Below are positions 42,753 to 51,989 of a DNA stretch of 59,205 nt, piece after piece. The DNA is from Sphaerisporangium melleum (GTDB lineage: Bacteria; Actinomycetota; Actinomycetes; Streptosporangiales; Streptosporangiaceae). The notes under the pieces are model-generated. The model saw nothing but the letters and a program-made list of their open reading frames with translations. It made no database searches and was not told where the DNA came from. A program made the translations under genes and the position numbers. The stretch spans positions 1-59,205 of the forward strand of contig NZ_BMNT01000023.1 of assembly GCF_014646695.1 (NCBI RefSeq), written 5' to 3'. Positions within the stretch are counted from its first letter, which is position 1. The number at the start of each line of letters is the position of its first letter.

Positions 42753-43533
42753 GACGCGGGCGCAGGGCGACGGGCAGGAGACGGCGGCCGGCACGCGGGC
42801 GCAGGTCGCGCTGGTGACCGGGGCCAACCAGGGCATCGGCCGGGAGATCGCCGCCCAGCTCGCCGCGATGGGCGTGACGGTGCTGGCCGGCGCCCGCGAC
42901 CTTCGCCGGGGCGAGGAGGCCGCGGCGGAGCTGCGCGCCGCGACCGGCGCGGACGTGCGCGCGGTGCGGCTGGACGTCACCGACGCGGCGTCGGTCAAGG
43001 CCGCCGCCCGGTACGTCGAGGAGCACTTCGGCGTGCTGGACATCCTGGTGAACAACGCCGGCATCCTCGGCGAGGTGGCCGGCCAGGATCCGTGCGAGGC
43101 CGACCTGGACGCCGTCCGGCAGGTGTTCGAGACCAACGTCTTCGGCGTGATCGCCGTGACCACGGCGATGATCCCGCTGCTGGTCCGCTCACCGGCGGGG
43201 CGGGTGGTGAACCTCACCAGCGGGCTCGGCTCACTGGCGCTGATGAGCGACGCGTCGGGCCCGTTCGCCCGCAGGCCGCCGTCGGTGGGATACCCGCCGT
43301 CCAAGACGGCGGTCAACGCGCTGACCGTGCAGTACGCCAACGCGCTGCGCCCGCACGGCGTCCTGGTCAACGCCGCCGACCCCGGGCCGTGCGCGACCGG
43401 GTTCTCCCCGGCGGTGGCCGGGCTGCCGCGCAGCGCCGCCGACGGTGCGGCGATCGCGGTACGGCTGGCCACGTTGCGCGGTGACGGCCCGACGGGCGGC
43501 TGCTTCGGCGGCGACGGCCCGCTCCCCTGGTGA
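42745..43533 (+). CDS. Short-chain dehydrogenase/reductase
   Basis: 262 residues from the ATG at 42745 (MTETRAQGDGQETAAG). Classical SDR signature: TGANQGIGREIAAQL for the cofactor, LDILVNNAGILGE, and the catalytic set Ser (NLTSGLGS), Tyr and Lys in GYPPSKTAVNAL. Similar carbonyl-reductase-like enzymes reduce ketones with NADPH. It overlaps the preceding dehydrogenase by eight bases, suggesting paired action on one metabolite. No other pathway gene is adjacent. Confidence 0.9.
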   Translation: MTETRAQGDGQETAAGTRAQVALVTGANQGIGREIAAQLAAMGVTVLAGARDLRRGEEAAAELRAATGADVRAVRLDVTDAASVKAAARYVEEHFGVLDILVNNAGILGEVAGQDPCEADLDAVRQVFETNVFGVIAVTTAMIPLLVRSPAGRVVNLTSGLGSLALMSDASGPFARRPPSVGYPPSKTAVNALTVQYANALRPHGVLVNAADPGPCATGFSPAVAGLPRSAADGAAIAVRLATLRGDGPTGGCFGGDGPLPW

Positions 43534-44093
43534 GCCTCCCGCCCGGGCCGTGACCACCGGGTCACATGCGCTCGACCGGTGTTCACCACCCTGGCGAAGA
43601 CGACGGCTGAGCCGCGACGACATGCCTGGCGGCCCCTTCACCGAGACACGACACGCGCACCGGACGCCTGGACTCCACGGCGTAAGGCCTGTCAATCACG
43701 CGCTGTCAGCTAGAATCGCCCACACACATCGGGAGCGCCTGCGCCGCTCCACCGCCCGCTCCGCCGGACGCCACCGCGGCCGGCGGAGTGCGCGTCCGTG
43801 CCGACGAGCACGTCCGGTAGGCTTTCTCCGCACTCTCGTGTCCTGGCGCGCCACCTTGTCCCCCGTGTAGCGGCCGCGACCGTTCCCCTGTGAACGTCGT
43901 CCGGCCCGAGCCTGGCCCCGGCGGAACCACCGTTCCGTACCGGGAAAGCGCGAGCGGGCGCCCCGTCCGGCGGCCCTCCGAAGAGCGAGCCGAGTGATTG
44001 GTAAGGTCACTTTGCGGATCGTTCTCCGACCAGGAGCCGCACGCCGGGGCGATGGACCGGTGTTCGGACGAGGCGTGCCTTGGGAAGGTGGCT
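43534..44093. other. Intergenic region before the second PAS-SpoIIE gene
   Basis: 560 bases without a supported gene; the readings across it are Arg-rich shadows. A possible plus-strand promoter is CTGTCA (43689-43694) with TAGAAT (43711-43716) spaced by 16. Nothing else is evident. Confidence 0.4.
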
Positions 44094-45689
44094 ATGGCGA
44101 TGGACGGTGGTGAGCGCGGCCTGCGGCCCGCCCCCGTGGCGCCACCATCGGCAGACGGCCGGGCCGTCGCGCCGGTGACCGGCCCGGCTCCGCTGATCCA
44201 GGCCGTGCTCGACGCCATCCCCGCGCAGGCCGCCTGGTACACGCCGATCCGCGGCCAGGACGGGATGATCGCCGACTTCGAGGTGCGCGCGGCCTCGCCG
44301 CTCGCCAAGGACGTCCACGGGCGCACCGGCAAGGAGCTCGTGGGCCTGCGCGTCCTGCCCGCCTACCCGACCGTGGCCGGCACCGCCCTCTGGGAGGGCT
44401 ACCTGCGCGCGATGGAGACCGGGGACCCCGAGGAGATCTCCGGGTACGTCCACCTGGAGACCAGGGAGGGCGTGCCGCACCGCTCGGTCTACACGGTCAC
44501 GGCGACGCGCGTGGCCGGCGGGCTGCTGGCGGCGTGGGCGCGCGAGGACGACGAGGAGCGGCTGCTCACCCGCCTGTCGTACACCGAGCGCCTCGGCGAC
44601 CTCGGGTGGGGGTACTGGAACCTGGTCACCGGCGATGCCGAGTGGTCCGGCCACATGTACGACCTGCACGGCCGCGCCCCCGCGCTCGGGCCGCTCGATC
44701 TTGAGGACTATCTGGCGATCACCCACGTCGAGGACCAGCCGATCCTGCACCACGCGCTGGCCACGGTCACCAACACCGAGGGCGCCCACGAGTTCGAGAT
44801 CCGGGTGTACGTCGGGGACGTGCTGCGCCACCTGCGCGTCGTCCTCCAGGCCGACCGCGACGCCTCGGGCCAGGCCGTCGAGATCCATGGCGTGGCCCAG
44901 GACATCACCGCCTGGCGGCACGCCAACGACCAGCTCGCCCTGACCCGGCGGCGGCTGGAGGAGGAGCTGCGGCTCACCGCCGAACTGCAGCACATCATCA
45001 TGCCGGTGCAGGAGAGCCTGATCCACCTGCCCGGTCTCCGGGTCGGCGTGCGGTACGACGCCGCCCAGACGGCGCTGCTCGGCGGCGACTGGTACCAGGC
45101 GATGCGGCTGAGCGACGACAGGGCGCTGCTGGCCGTCGGCGACGTCGCGGGCAGCGGGCTGCCCGCCGCCTCGGCCATGGCCAAGCTGCGCCACGCGATC
45201 ACCGGGCTGGCGTTCGCCGACCACGACCCCGACCGCATCCTCGTGGCGCTGAACCGCCTGCTGCGCACCGTCCGCCCGGACGTGCTCGCCACCGCCGTGG
45301 TGACGCGGTACAACCGGCTGGACAACACGCTGACCTACACCCATGCCGGCCACCCGCCGATGCTCCTCGTGCGCGGCACCACGGTGCGGCGCGTGCTGCA
45401 CCCCGGAGTGCTCCTCGGCGTCTTCGACGACGCGGCCTACACGCACGCGAGCATCCGGTTGGAGCCCGACGATCTCGTGGTGATGTACACCGACGGCCTG
45501 ATCGAGCGACCCGGCCGTGATCTCTACGAGGGCCTGGACCTCTTGGCGGCGACCATCTCCGGGGTGATGCGGGCGGCGCCCGCCGACCGGCTGTCGGCCG
45601 TCATGGAGGCTCTGGTCCCGAGCAATACCAGTGACGACACCTGCATCCTCGTCGCACATGTGACGCCGATCGCCCAGGGGAGTGCCTGA
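44094..45689 (+). CDS. PAS-SpoIIE (PP2C) phosphatase, intact catalytic site
   Basis: 531 residues from the ATG at 44094 (GGAAGG upstream); the frame is open upstream to 43998. Two PAS-like domains are suggested: residues ~30-150 with VLDAIPAQAAWYTPI, and ~170-290 with GYWNLVTGDAEWSGHMYDLH and EIHGVAQDITAW. A signalling helix leads to the SpoIIE domain with LLGGDWYQAMRL, AVGDVAGSGLPAASAMAKLR, MYTDGLIERPG and the final SDDTCILVAHV. The acidic metal ligands are all present, unlike the homologue at 23656. It should dephosphorylate a STAS antagonist; the STAS gene that follows overlaps it by one base. Confidence 0.9.
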   Translation: MAMDGGERGLRPAPVAPPSADGRAVAPVTGPAPLIQAVLDAIPAQAAWYTPIRGQDGMIADFEVRAASPLAKDVHGRTGKELVGLRVLPAYPTVAGTALWEGYLRAMETGDPEEISGYVHLETREGVPHRSVYTVTATRVAGGLLAAWAREDDEERLLTRLSYTERLGDLGWGYWNLVTGDAEWSGHMYDLHGRAPALGPLDLEDYLAITHVEDQPILHHALATVTNTEGAHEFEIRVYVGDVLRHLRVVLQADRDASGQAVEIHGVAQDITAWRHANDQLALTRRRLEEELRLTAELQHIIMPVQESLIHLPGLRVGVRYDAAQTALLGGDWYQAMRLSDDRALLAVGDVAGSGLPAASAMAKLRHAITGLAFADHDPDRILVALNRLLRTVRPDVLATAVVTRYNRLDNTLTYTHAGHPPMLLVRGTTVRRVLHPGVLLGVFDDAAYTHASIRLEPDDLVVMYTDGLIERPGRDLYEGLDLLAATISGVMRAAPADRLSAVMEALVPSNTSDDTCILVAHVTPIAQGSA

Positions 45690-46072
45690 TGTCCGACCCG
45701 TCCGATCTGAACGTCTCGACGGACGCCGCTCACTTCACGGCGGAACGCCGGGGAACGATCGGGGTCGTGACGCTCAAGGGCACCCTCGACTACGCCGTGC
45801 GGCAGGTCCTGGAGGACTTCCTGGACGAGGCGTTCGCCCAGTGCGGGCCCGAGCTGGTCGTCGACCTGCTCGACCTCGACCTGCTCGACTCGCGCTCCAC
45901 CGGCCTGCTGGTCAACTGCTGGAAGCGCTGCTCGGAGTCCGGCGGGTGGCTCGGCGTGGTGGCGGTGCGCCGTAGCGCCGCCCGGGTGCTGTGGATCACC
46001 GGCCTGGCGTCCCGCATCCCGGTGTTCGCCACCCTCGACGAGGCCCTCGCCGCCGCCCCGGCCCCCTCCTGA
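45689..46072 (+). CDS. STAS-domain anti-sigma factor antagonist (second copy)
   Basis: 127 residues. STAS fold with GVVTLKGTLDYAVRQVLEDF and LVVDLLDLDLLDSRSTGLLV; the serine in DSRST is the phosphorylation position. The C terminus resembles the STAS protein at 22206 (LWITGLASRIPVFATLDEAL against VTGLAQRLPLYDTLEEAL), so the two are paralogues. It overlaps the phosphatase gene by one base (TGATG), the usual arrangement of a phosphatase with its substrate. No anti-sigma or sigma gene is adjacent, so it may feed into the switch at 20582-22574. Confidence 0.9.
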   Translation: MSDPSDLNVSTDAAHFTAERRGTIGVVTLKGTLDYAVRQVLEDFLDEAFAQCGPELVVDLLDLDLLDSRSTGLLVNCWKRCSESGGWLGVVAVRRSAARVLWITGLASRIPVFATLDEALAAAPAPS

Positions 46073-46264
46073 CCTCGGCCCGTCCGCGCCCGGCCTCCCC
46101 GGCCTCCTGTCACGGACGGTCACCCGCCGGACCACCGTACCCCTCCCCCGCCGCCCGCGCGCCGTTCCCTGGCCGCCATCGGACCGGTCCGCATCGCTTG
46201 CCAGGACGCGTGTGCGGGGAGAGATTGGCCGAGGGACCACCGATGCGACGCGAGGGGCCAGACC

Positions 46265-47257
46265 ATGAAGAAGCTCATCAACAGCGCCGAATCCGTCGTC
46301 ACCGACACGCTCGCCGGGATGGCGGAGGCGCATCCGGACCTCCGGATCGACCTCGCCCAAAAGATCGTGTACCGGCGGTCGCTGCCGACGCCCGGCAAGG
46401 TCGGGCTGGTCTCCGGCGGCGGCTCCGGCCACGAGCCGCTGCACGCCGGGTTCGTCGGCCACGGCATGCTGGACGCCGCCTGCCCGGGCGAGGTGTTCAC
46501 CTCGCCGGTGCCCGACCAGATCATCGAGGCGTCGCACCGCGTGGACGGCGGCGCCGGGGTGCTGCACATCGTGAAGAACTACACCGGTGACGTGATGAAC
46601 TTCCAGATGGCCGCCGAGCTGTGCGCCGAGGAGGGCGTCGAGGTCGGCACCGTCCTGGTCAACGACGACGTCGCCGTCAAGGACTCCCTCTACACCGCCG
46701 GGCGCCGCGGCACGGGGGCCACCCTGTTCGTCGAGAAGATCACCGGCGCGCTCGCCGAGACGGGCGCGGCCCTGGGCGAGGTGGCGAGGATCGCCGGTCA
46801 GGTCAACGCGCGCAGCCGGTCGTTCGGCATCGCGCTGTCGTCGTGCACCGTCCCGGCGGCGGGCAAGCCGACGTTCGAACTGGGCGACGGCGAGGTGGAG
46901 GTCGGCATCGGCATCCACGGCGAGCCGGGACGCGCGCGGGTGCCCGCCGCGTCCGCGCGCGAACTCGCCCGCGTCGCGATGGACGCCGTCAACGACGACC
47001 TCCCCCTGTCCGGCGACGTGCTGGTCATGGTGAACGGCATGGGCGGCACCCCGCTCATGGAGCTGTACGTGGTGTTCGCCGAGGTCGCCGCGTACCTGCG
47101 CGAGAAGGGGGCCACCGCGACGCGCAGCCTGGTCGGCAACTATGTCACGAGTCTGGACATGCAGGGCTTTTCGGTGACCGTCTGCCTGCTGAACGACGAG
47201 CTGACCCGGCTGTGGGACGCCCCCGTCCAGACCCCGGCGCTGCGCTGGGGCCGCTGA
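46265..47257 (+). CDS. dhaK: Dihydroxyacetone kinase subunit DhaK
   Basis: 330 residues. VGLVSGGGSGHEPLHAGFVG binds substrate, and GIGIHGEPGRARV carries His218, the residue that covalently holds dihydroxyacetone as a hemiaminal (same number as in E. coli DhaK). The protein binds dihydroxyacetone and works with DhaL, which holds the nucleotide, and DhaM, which brings phosphate from the PTS. The three genes follow in order. It is separated from dhaL by 207 bases that contain two hairpins. Confidence 0.95.
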   Translation: MKKLINSAESVVTDTLAGMAEAHPDLRIDLAQKIVYRRSLPTPGKVGLVSGGGSGHEPLHAGFVGHGMLDAACPGEVFTSPVPDQIIEASHRVDGGAGVLHIVKNYTGDVMNFQMAAELCAEEGVEVGTVLVNDDVAVKDSLYTAGRRGTGATLFVEKITGALAETGAALGEVARIAGQVNARSRSFGIALSSCTVPAAGKPTFELGDGEVEVGIGIHGEPGRARVPAASARELARVAMDAVNDDLPLSGDVLVMVNGMGGTPLMELYVVFAEVAAYLREKGATATRSLVGNYVTSLDMQGFSVTVCLLNDELTRLWDAPVQTPALRWGR

Positions 47258-47363
47258 CGGGTGGCACCGCGAGGCCATGCCCCGCCACCGCAGGACCTGG
47301 CCGGTCACCGGCACACCAATAAACTGCGCACAACGCCGATACACGAACACGTGGTCCCCGAAA

Positions 47364-47381
47364 CCGGCACCCGCGTGCCGG
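47364..47381 (+). other. Small hairpin in the dhaK-dhaL gap
   Basis: CCGGCAC (47364-47370) pairs with GTGCCGG (47375-47381) around CCGC. It lies 34 bases before the larger hairpin and may be a weak terminator or part of the same leader. Confidence 0.4.
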
Positions 47382-47414
47382 CCGTCCCGGCCACGCCGGG
47401 CCGCCTCGAAGGGG

Positions 47415-47457
47415 CCTTCGATCCCTCCACCGGCCGATGCCGGTGGTCCCTCGAAGG
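47415..47457 (+). promoter_or_regulatory. Nested hairpin covering the dhaL ribosome site
   Basis: CCTTCGA (47415-47421) pairs with TCGAAGG (47451-47457), and inside, CCACCGGC (47427-47434) pairs with GCCGGTGG (47439-47446) around CGAT. The ribosome site AAGGAG (47454-47459) lies largely in the outer stem, five bases before the dhaL ATG. Folding would hide it. Translation control or coupling is plausible. Confidence 0.55.
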
Positions 47458-47464
47458 AGTTCGG

Positions 47465-48262
<798 letters not shown>

Positions 48263-48304
48263 GGTGAGCGACCCCGGGCCGGCCGAGGAGGGAACCGACC
48301 GCCG

Positions 48305-48703
48305 ATGACCACCCCCGAACCCGACAGCCAGGTCGGCATCGTCCTGGTCTCGCACAGCGACGCGCTGGCGCGCGAGACCGCCACGCTGGCCGGGCAGTTC
48401 GCCGGCCCGCACGCGCGGATCGCCGCGGCGGGCGGCACCGACGACGGCGGCTGCGGCACCAGCCCTGACAAGGTGGCCGCCGCCATCGAACAGGTCGACC
48501 AGGGCATCGGCGTGCTGATCATCCCCGACCTCGGCGGCTCGGTGCTCACCGCCCGCCTGTTCGAACGGCCGTCCGCCGTGGTCGTCGCCGACGTCCCGTT
48601 CGTCGAGGGCGCCATCGCCGCCGCCGTCCTCGCCGCCACCGGCGCCCCCCTCCCCGCCGTCCTGCAAGCCGCCGACGACGCCCGGACCTACCGCAAACTC
48701 TGA
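48305..48703 (+). CDS. dhaM: PTS-dependent dihydroxyacetone kinase phosphotransferase subunit DhaM (EIIA-like)
   Basis: 132 residues, a single EIIA-mannose-type domain. The phosphohistidine is His17 in VLVSHSDALA, and IAAAGGTDDGGCGTSPDKVA is the typical family segment. It takes phosphate from HPr and passes it to ADP on DhaL. The HPr-like and EI-like domains found in E. coli DhaM are absent, so general PTS proteins must be encoded elsewhere. It follows dhaL by 42 bases. Confidence 0.92.
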   Translation: MTTPEPDSQVGIVLVSHSDALARETATLAGQFAGPHARIAAAGGTDDGGCGTSPDKVAAAIEQVDQGIGVLIIPDLGGSVLTARLFERPSAVVVADVPFVEGAIAAAVLAATGAPLPAVLQAADDARTYRKL

Positions 48704-48881
48704 CGAACCGCCCCCGCGTTGCGTGTGGTCGCAAAGCAGGGCCGTACCGGCGCAGACGCTGGACCGTTCGGCCGGGGCGGCTGCCGACCCGGCCGCGCCC
48801 ACCTGGACACCGCCCATAGGTCACCCGTGCCGCGCGCCGCTCCCGCCCACGGTCCGGCCGGCAAGCGGACGCCCGGGGCGC

Positions 48882-50105
48882 TCAGGACCAGGCGACCGCG
48901 AGGTGGGTGGGGCCGCTGATGGCGTGGCCCGTCCTGCGGGGGACCTGACCGGCCGGTACGGCAAGGCGCAGGCCGGGCACCTCGCGAACGAGCAGGGTGA
49001 TCGCGGCGATGACCTGGTCGTGCCCGAGATGGCGGCCGATGCAGTGGTGTGCGCCGTAGCCGAAGGACAGGTGCCGGTTCGGGGAGCGGCCGAAGTCCAT
49101 GCGGTGCGGGTCGGGGAAGACCCGGGGGTCGAAGTTGGCGGCGTCGTGCGAGGGGATCACCACCTCACCGGCGCGCAGACGGGCCCCGCTCGGCAGGGTC
49201 GCATCGCGCACCACCCGGCGCGGCATCTCGTCGGCCGCGGTGGTGGAGAACATCCGCTCCAGCTCGGCGACCGCCCCGGGGACGGCTCCCGGATGGGTGG
49301 CCAGGTAGGCGTAGGCGGTGTCGTGGCCGCCGTAGGGGTGGGTGAGCAGCACCTCGGCGAACGTGCCGATGGACGCCGCGACGGTCTCCCAGCCGCCGAC
49401 CAGCAGCGCGATCGGTAACTTGATCACCCGGTCGGGCGGCAGCGCCCCTGCCGCGGCGGCGATGCGGGACAGCAGGTCAGGCCCCGGCTCTGCCCGCCGC
49501 CGTTCGAGCAGCTCCGCCAGGTAGCCGGCCATGGCGAGCTGGGAGGCGGCGGCATCGGCCCGGGAGGCGGCGCTCGTCGCGAGGAACGCCTCCCCCCACT
49601 CCCGGAACCGGCTACGGTCCCCGTCCGGCAGCCCGAGCAGGTCGGCGATCGTGTCCAGGGCCAGCGGCAGCGCGAAGGCGTCGATCAGGTCGGCGGGGGC
49701 ACCGGCGGCGAGCATCTCCTTCAGCCGCCCGGCCGCGCGCTCCTCGATCGCCGCCTGCAACGCGGCCACCGCCTGCGGGGTGAACCTGTCCTTCACGACG
49801 TCGCGGACCGCCGCGTGCTCGCCGGAGTCCAGGCCGAGCAGGGTGCCTTCCAGGTCCACGTCGTCGACGTCGAGCGCGGCCTTGCGCGAGAAGGTCTCCT
49901 GGTCGCGCAGCACGGTCGTCACGTCGTCGTACCGGGTGACCAGCTTCGCCCGCGTCCCGTTCGCCCGGACGACCTCCGCCACACCGGTCCCGCTCTCCCG
50001 GACCCGGTGGTACATGTCGTTCTTGTACAGCCCAGGCCGGTTGACTCCCTCCGCATCCTGGTCGAACGGGTGAGCGATCGGCACGGCATCCCGCAGCACG
50101 CTCAT
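48882..50105 (-). CDS. Cytochrome P450
   Basis: 407 residues from the ATG at 50105 (MSVLRDAVPIAHPFDQD; AGGAG four bases upstream). The haem-binding loop is LSFGYGAHHCIGRHLG with the Cys ligand. The I-helix oxygen-binding region is LLVGGWETVAASIG, and the ExxR pair is in VAELERMF with R in the next helix. This is a class I soluble bacterial P450 of the CYP105/107 type size. Redox partners are not encoded nearby. Substrate unknown; no biosynthetic cluster surrounds it. Confidence 0.92.
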   Translation of the reverse strand: MSVLRDAVPIAHPFDQDAEGVNRPGLYKNDMYHRVRESGTGVAEVVRANGTRAKLVTRYDDVTTVLRDQETFSRKAALDVDDVDLEGTLLGLDSGEHAAVRDVVKDRFTPQAVAALQAAIEERAAGRLKEMLAAGAPADLIDAFALPLALDTIADLLGLPDGDRSRFREWGEAFLATSAASRADAAASQLAMAGYLAELLERRRAEPGPDLLSRIAAAAGALPPDRVIKLPIALLVGGWETVAASIGTFAEVLLTHPYGGHDTAYAYLATHPGAVPGAVAELERMFSTTAADEMPRRVVRDATLPSGARLRAGEVVIPSHDAANFDPRVFPDPHRMDFGRSPNRHLSFGYGAHHCIGRHLGHDQVIAAITLLVREVPGLRLAVPAGQVPRRTGHAISGPTHLAVAWS

Positions 50106-50383
50106 ACGACTCCTGTTCCTCGAGGAAGAGCCCGCCCCTCCACCGACCAGCCTCCGCGATCGCAAGGACCGGTCCACACAAGCGACTCAACAACACCACC
50201 CGGCCCCCGTAAAGAGCCGCGTAAGGCTTCCCCTCAGAAACTCTCGCCTCCCCCACCCCACGGCACCGCCGCCGATGCCCGGCAGAGCCATCCACACCCC
50301 TCACTCTTGATTCAGCACAACGTAATGAAGTGATGACAATGAGCACTCTGGGAAGACGTGCTAGCAGCAGCTAGCTTGAAAGG

Positions 50384-50589
50384 GTGAAGCAGTTGAACAT
50401 CCGCGTCTCCGACGGCATGCTCGACCAGATCCGGGCGCGGGCCGAGCCGACCGCAAGCAGACGGTGCAGGACTACGTCACGTCGCTGATCAGCCGCGACA
50501 TCGACTCCGAACGTGCCGCCGCCGCGTCCTTCATCGCCGAGATCCTGGACCGTGACGGCGTCTGGCTCGACGAGCTCGAGGCGCGATGA
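50384..50589 (+). pseudogene. Frameshifted antitoxin of a Doc-type toxin-antitoxin pair
   Basis: Starts at the GTG at 50384 with MKQLNIRVSDGMLDQI, like a ribbon-helix-helix antitoxin. Near 50440-50455 the frame breaks; the continuation RKQTVQDYVTSLISRDIDSE to ILDRDGVWLDELEAR and a TGA at 50587 is read in the next frame. Together about 68 residues, the usual antitoxin length. The stop overlaps the start of the toxin frame (ATGA), the typical organisation of such modules. Either decayed or affected by a sequencing indel. Confidence 0.6.
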
Positions 50590-50962
50590 GCGGCATGGAC
50601 GTCCGCGCGATGCTCATCCTGGCGGAGGAGATGCCCGGCGATCCGCACGTCTCGACTACGGCGCGCTGGTCGCCGCGGAGGCACGGCACACCGGAACGGT
50701 GGTGGGCGACGACATCTATCCGACGGCCACCGCGAAAGCCGCCGCCCTGCTGCACAGCCTCCTGCGGGTCGAAGCGCTGGGCGAGCGCAACCGCACGTTC
50801 GCCTGGATCGTGGCCATGCGCTATCTCCGCGTCAACGGCCTGGAGTTGCCGAAGCTCGACCCTGCGACCGCCATCGAGATGCTGGACGCGACTCGGCGAG
50901 GCGAGACCGGCGTCCGCGATCTCAGCGCCTGGCTGACGAAGGCCACGCGAGACACGCTCTAG
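50586..50962 (+). pseudogene. Frameshifted Doc/Fic-type toxin with degenerate active site
   Basis: The ATG frame reads MSGMDVRAMLILAEEMPGDP and breaks near 50660. The next frame continues DYGALVAAEARHTGTVVGDD, then IYPTATAKAAALLHSLLRVE, ALGERNRTFAWIVAMRYLRV and NGLELPKLDP, ending at TAG 50960. The order matches Doc (death on curing) toxins. In active Doc/Fic proteins a motif HPFxxGNKR is expected after LLHSL; here it is VEALGERNR, without the catalytic His. Frameshift and missing His both indicate an inactive remnant. Confidence 0.62.
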
Positions 50963-51175
50963 CGCGGGCCGGACAGGATGAGGTGACAGGCCCTCGTGAA
51001 ACTGAACGCCGTCTCGCCCCCGGCCGGAGTGTAGGTGGGCGGCGGGCCGATCGGGCACGTCGGCGGCGGGGCCGCTTCGGTTGGTCCGTAACCTGGACCT
51101 CGCGAGATCGTCTCGCAGGCCTCACGAGGTCGCAGCCTGGGCCCGGCGCGGGTCCGCAGTCGGGAAGGAGCCGCC

Positions 51176-51982
51176 ATGACATCCCGGATCGGGCCGGCGC
51201 GGCAGGCGTGCGCGGTGACCGTGCTCGGCGGGCCGACGACGGTGATCGACATCGGCGGTCTCCGGCTGGTCGCCGACCCCACCTTCGACGGGCCTGGACC
51301 GAAGGGGTACCTCACCAAACTGGACGGCCCCGCCGCCTCGGAGGGCGACCTCGGCGCAGTGGGCGCCGCGCTGGTCAGCCACGACCTGCACCCGGACAAC
51401 CTCGACGAGCGAGGGCGGGCGTTCGCGCTGGCCGCGCCGGTGCTGCTGACCGGGCCGGTCAGCGCGCGGCGGCTCGGCCCGCCCGCCGTCGGGCTCGCGC
51501 CCTGGACCACCCACGTCCTTTCGCGCCCGGACGGCGGCGGAAGCCTGTCGATCCAGGCGGTGCCGGCCGTGCACGGCCCCGAGGACGGCGACCGCGACGA
51601 GGACGGTCACGTGAACTGCGAGGTCACCGGCTTCCTGCTGTCGGGTACGGACCTGCCCACCGTGTACGTCAGCGGCGACAACGCCTCGCTCGGCGTGGTC
51701 GCCGAGATGGCACGCCGGGTGGGCCGGGTGGACGCGGCGGTGCTCTTCGTAGGGGCCGCGCGGGTGCCGGCGAAAGAGCGCGGCCGTCCGCTCACGCTCA
51801 CCGGCGAGCGCGCCTGCGCGGCCGCCGCCGTGCTCGGGGCGCCGGTCGTCGTCCCCGCCCACTACGACGGGTGGGCGCACTTCAGCGAGGGCCGCGCCGA
51901 GATCGAGCGCGCGTTCGACGACGCGGGCCTGGCCTCCGTCCTGCGCCTGGCCGACCACGGCGAGTGGATCTCCCTGCGCTGA
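51176..51982 (+). CDS. MBL-fold metallo-hydrolase (UlaG-like)
   Basis: 268 residues. The metal-binding motif of the fold is LVSHDLHPDNLD (HxHxD with Asp-Leu inserted as usual). Further metal ligands are probably the His of VPAVHGPE, Asp of YVSGDNAS and His of VPAHYDGWAHF. The start sequence VTVLGGPTTVIDIGGLRLVAD matches UlaG/YtnP-type beta-lactamase-fold proteins. Such enzymes hydrolyse lactones or phosphoesters; substrate unknown. The ATG at 51176 follows GGAGCC. It is convergent with the sigma-factor fusion gene. Confidence 0.87.
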   Translation: MTSRIGPARQACAVTVLGGPTTVIDIGGLRLVADPTFDGPGPKGYLTKLDGPAASEGDLGAVGAALVSHDLHPDNLDERGRAFALAAPVLLTGPVSARRLGPPAVGLAPWTTHVLSRPDGGGSLSIQAVPAVHGPEDGDRDEDGHVNCEVTGFLLSGTDLPTVYVSGDNASLGVVAEMARRVGRVDAAVLFVGAARVPAKERGRPLTLTGERACAAAAVLGAPVVVPAHYDGWAHFSEGRAEIERAFDDAGLASVLRLADHGEWISLR

Positions 51983-51989
51983 TGGCGCG

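Noticed and set aside
41353-43589. Large frames opposite to the oxidoreductase pair
   Set aside because: The plus-strand genes show canonical Rossmann and SDR motifs; the minus frames have none.
50959-51510. Minus-strand frame ending in a moderately protein-like tail upstream of the MBL gene
   Set aside because: Most of it overlaps the MBL-fold gene in antisense and has no ribosome site or recognisable domain.
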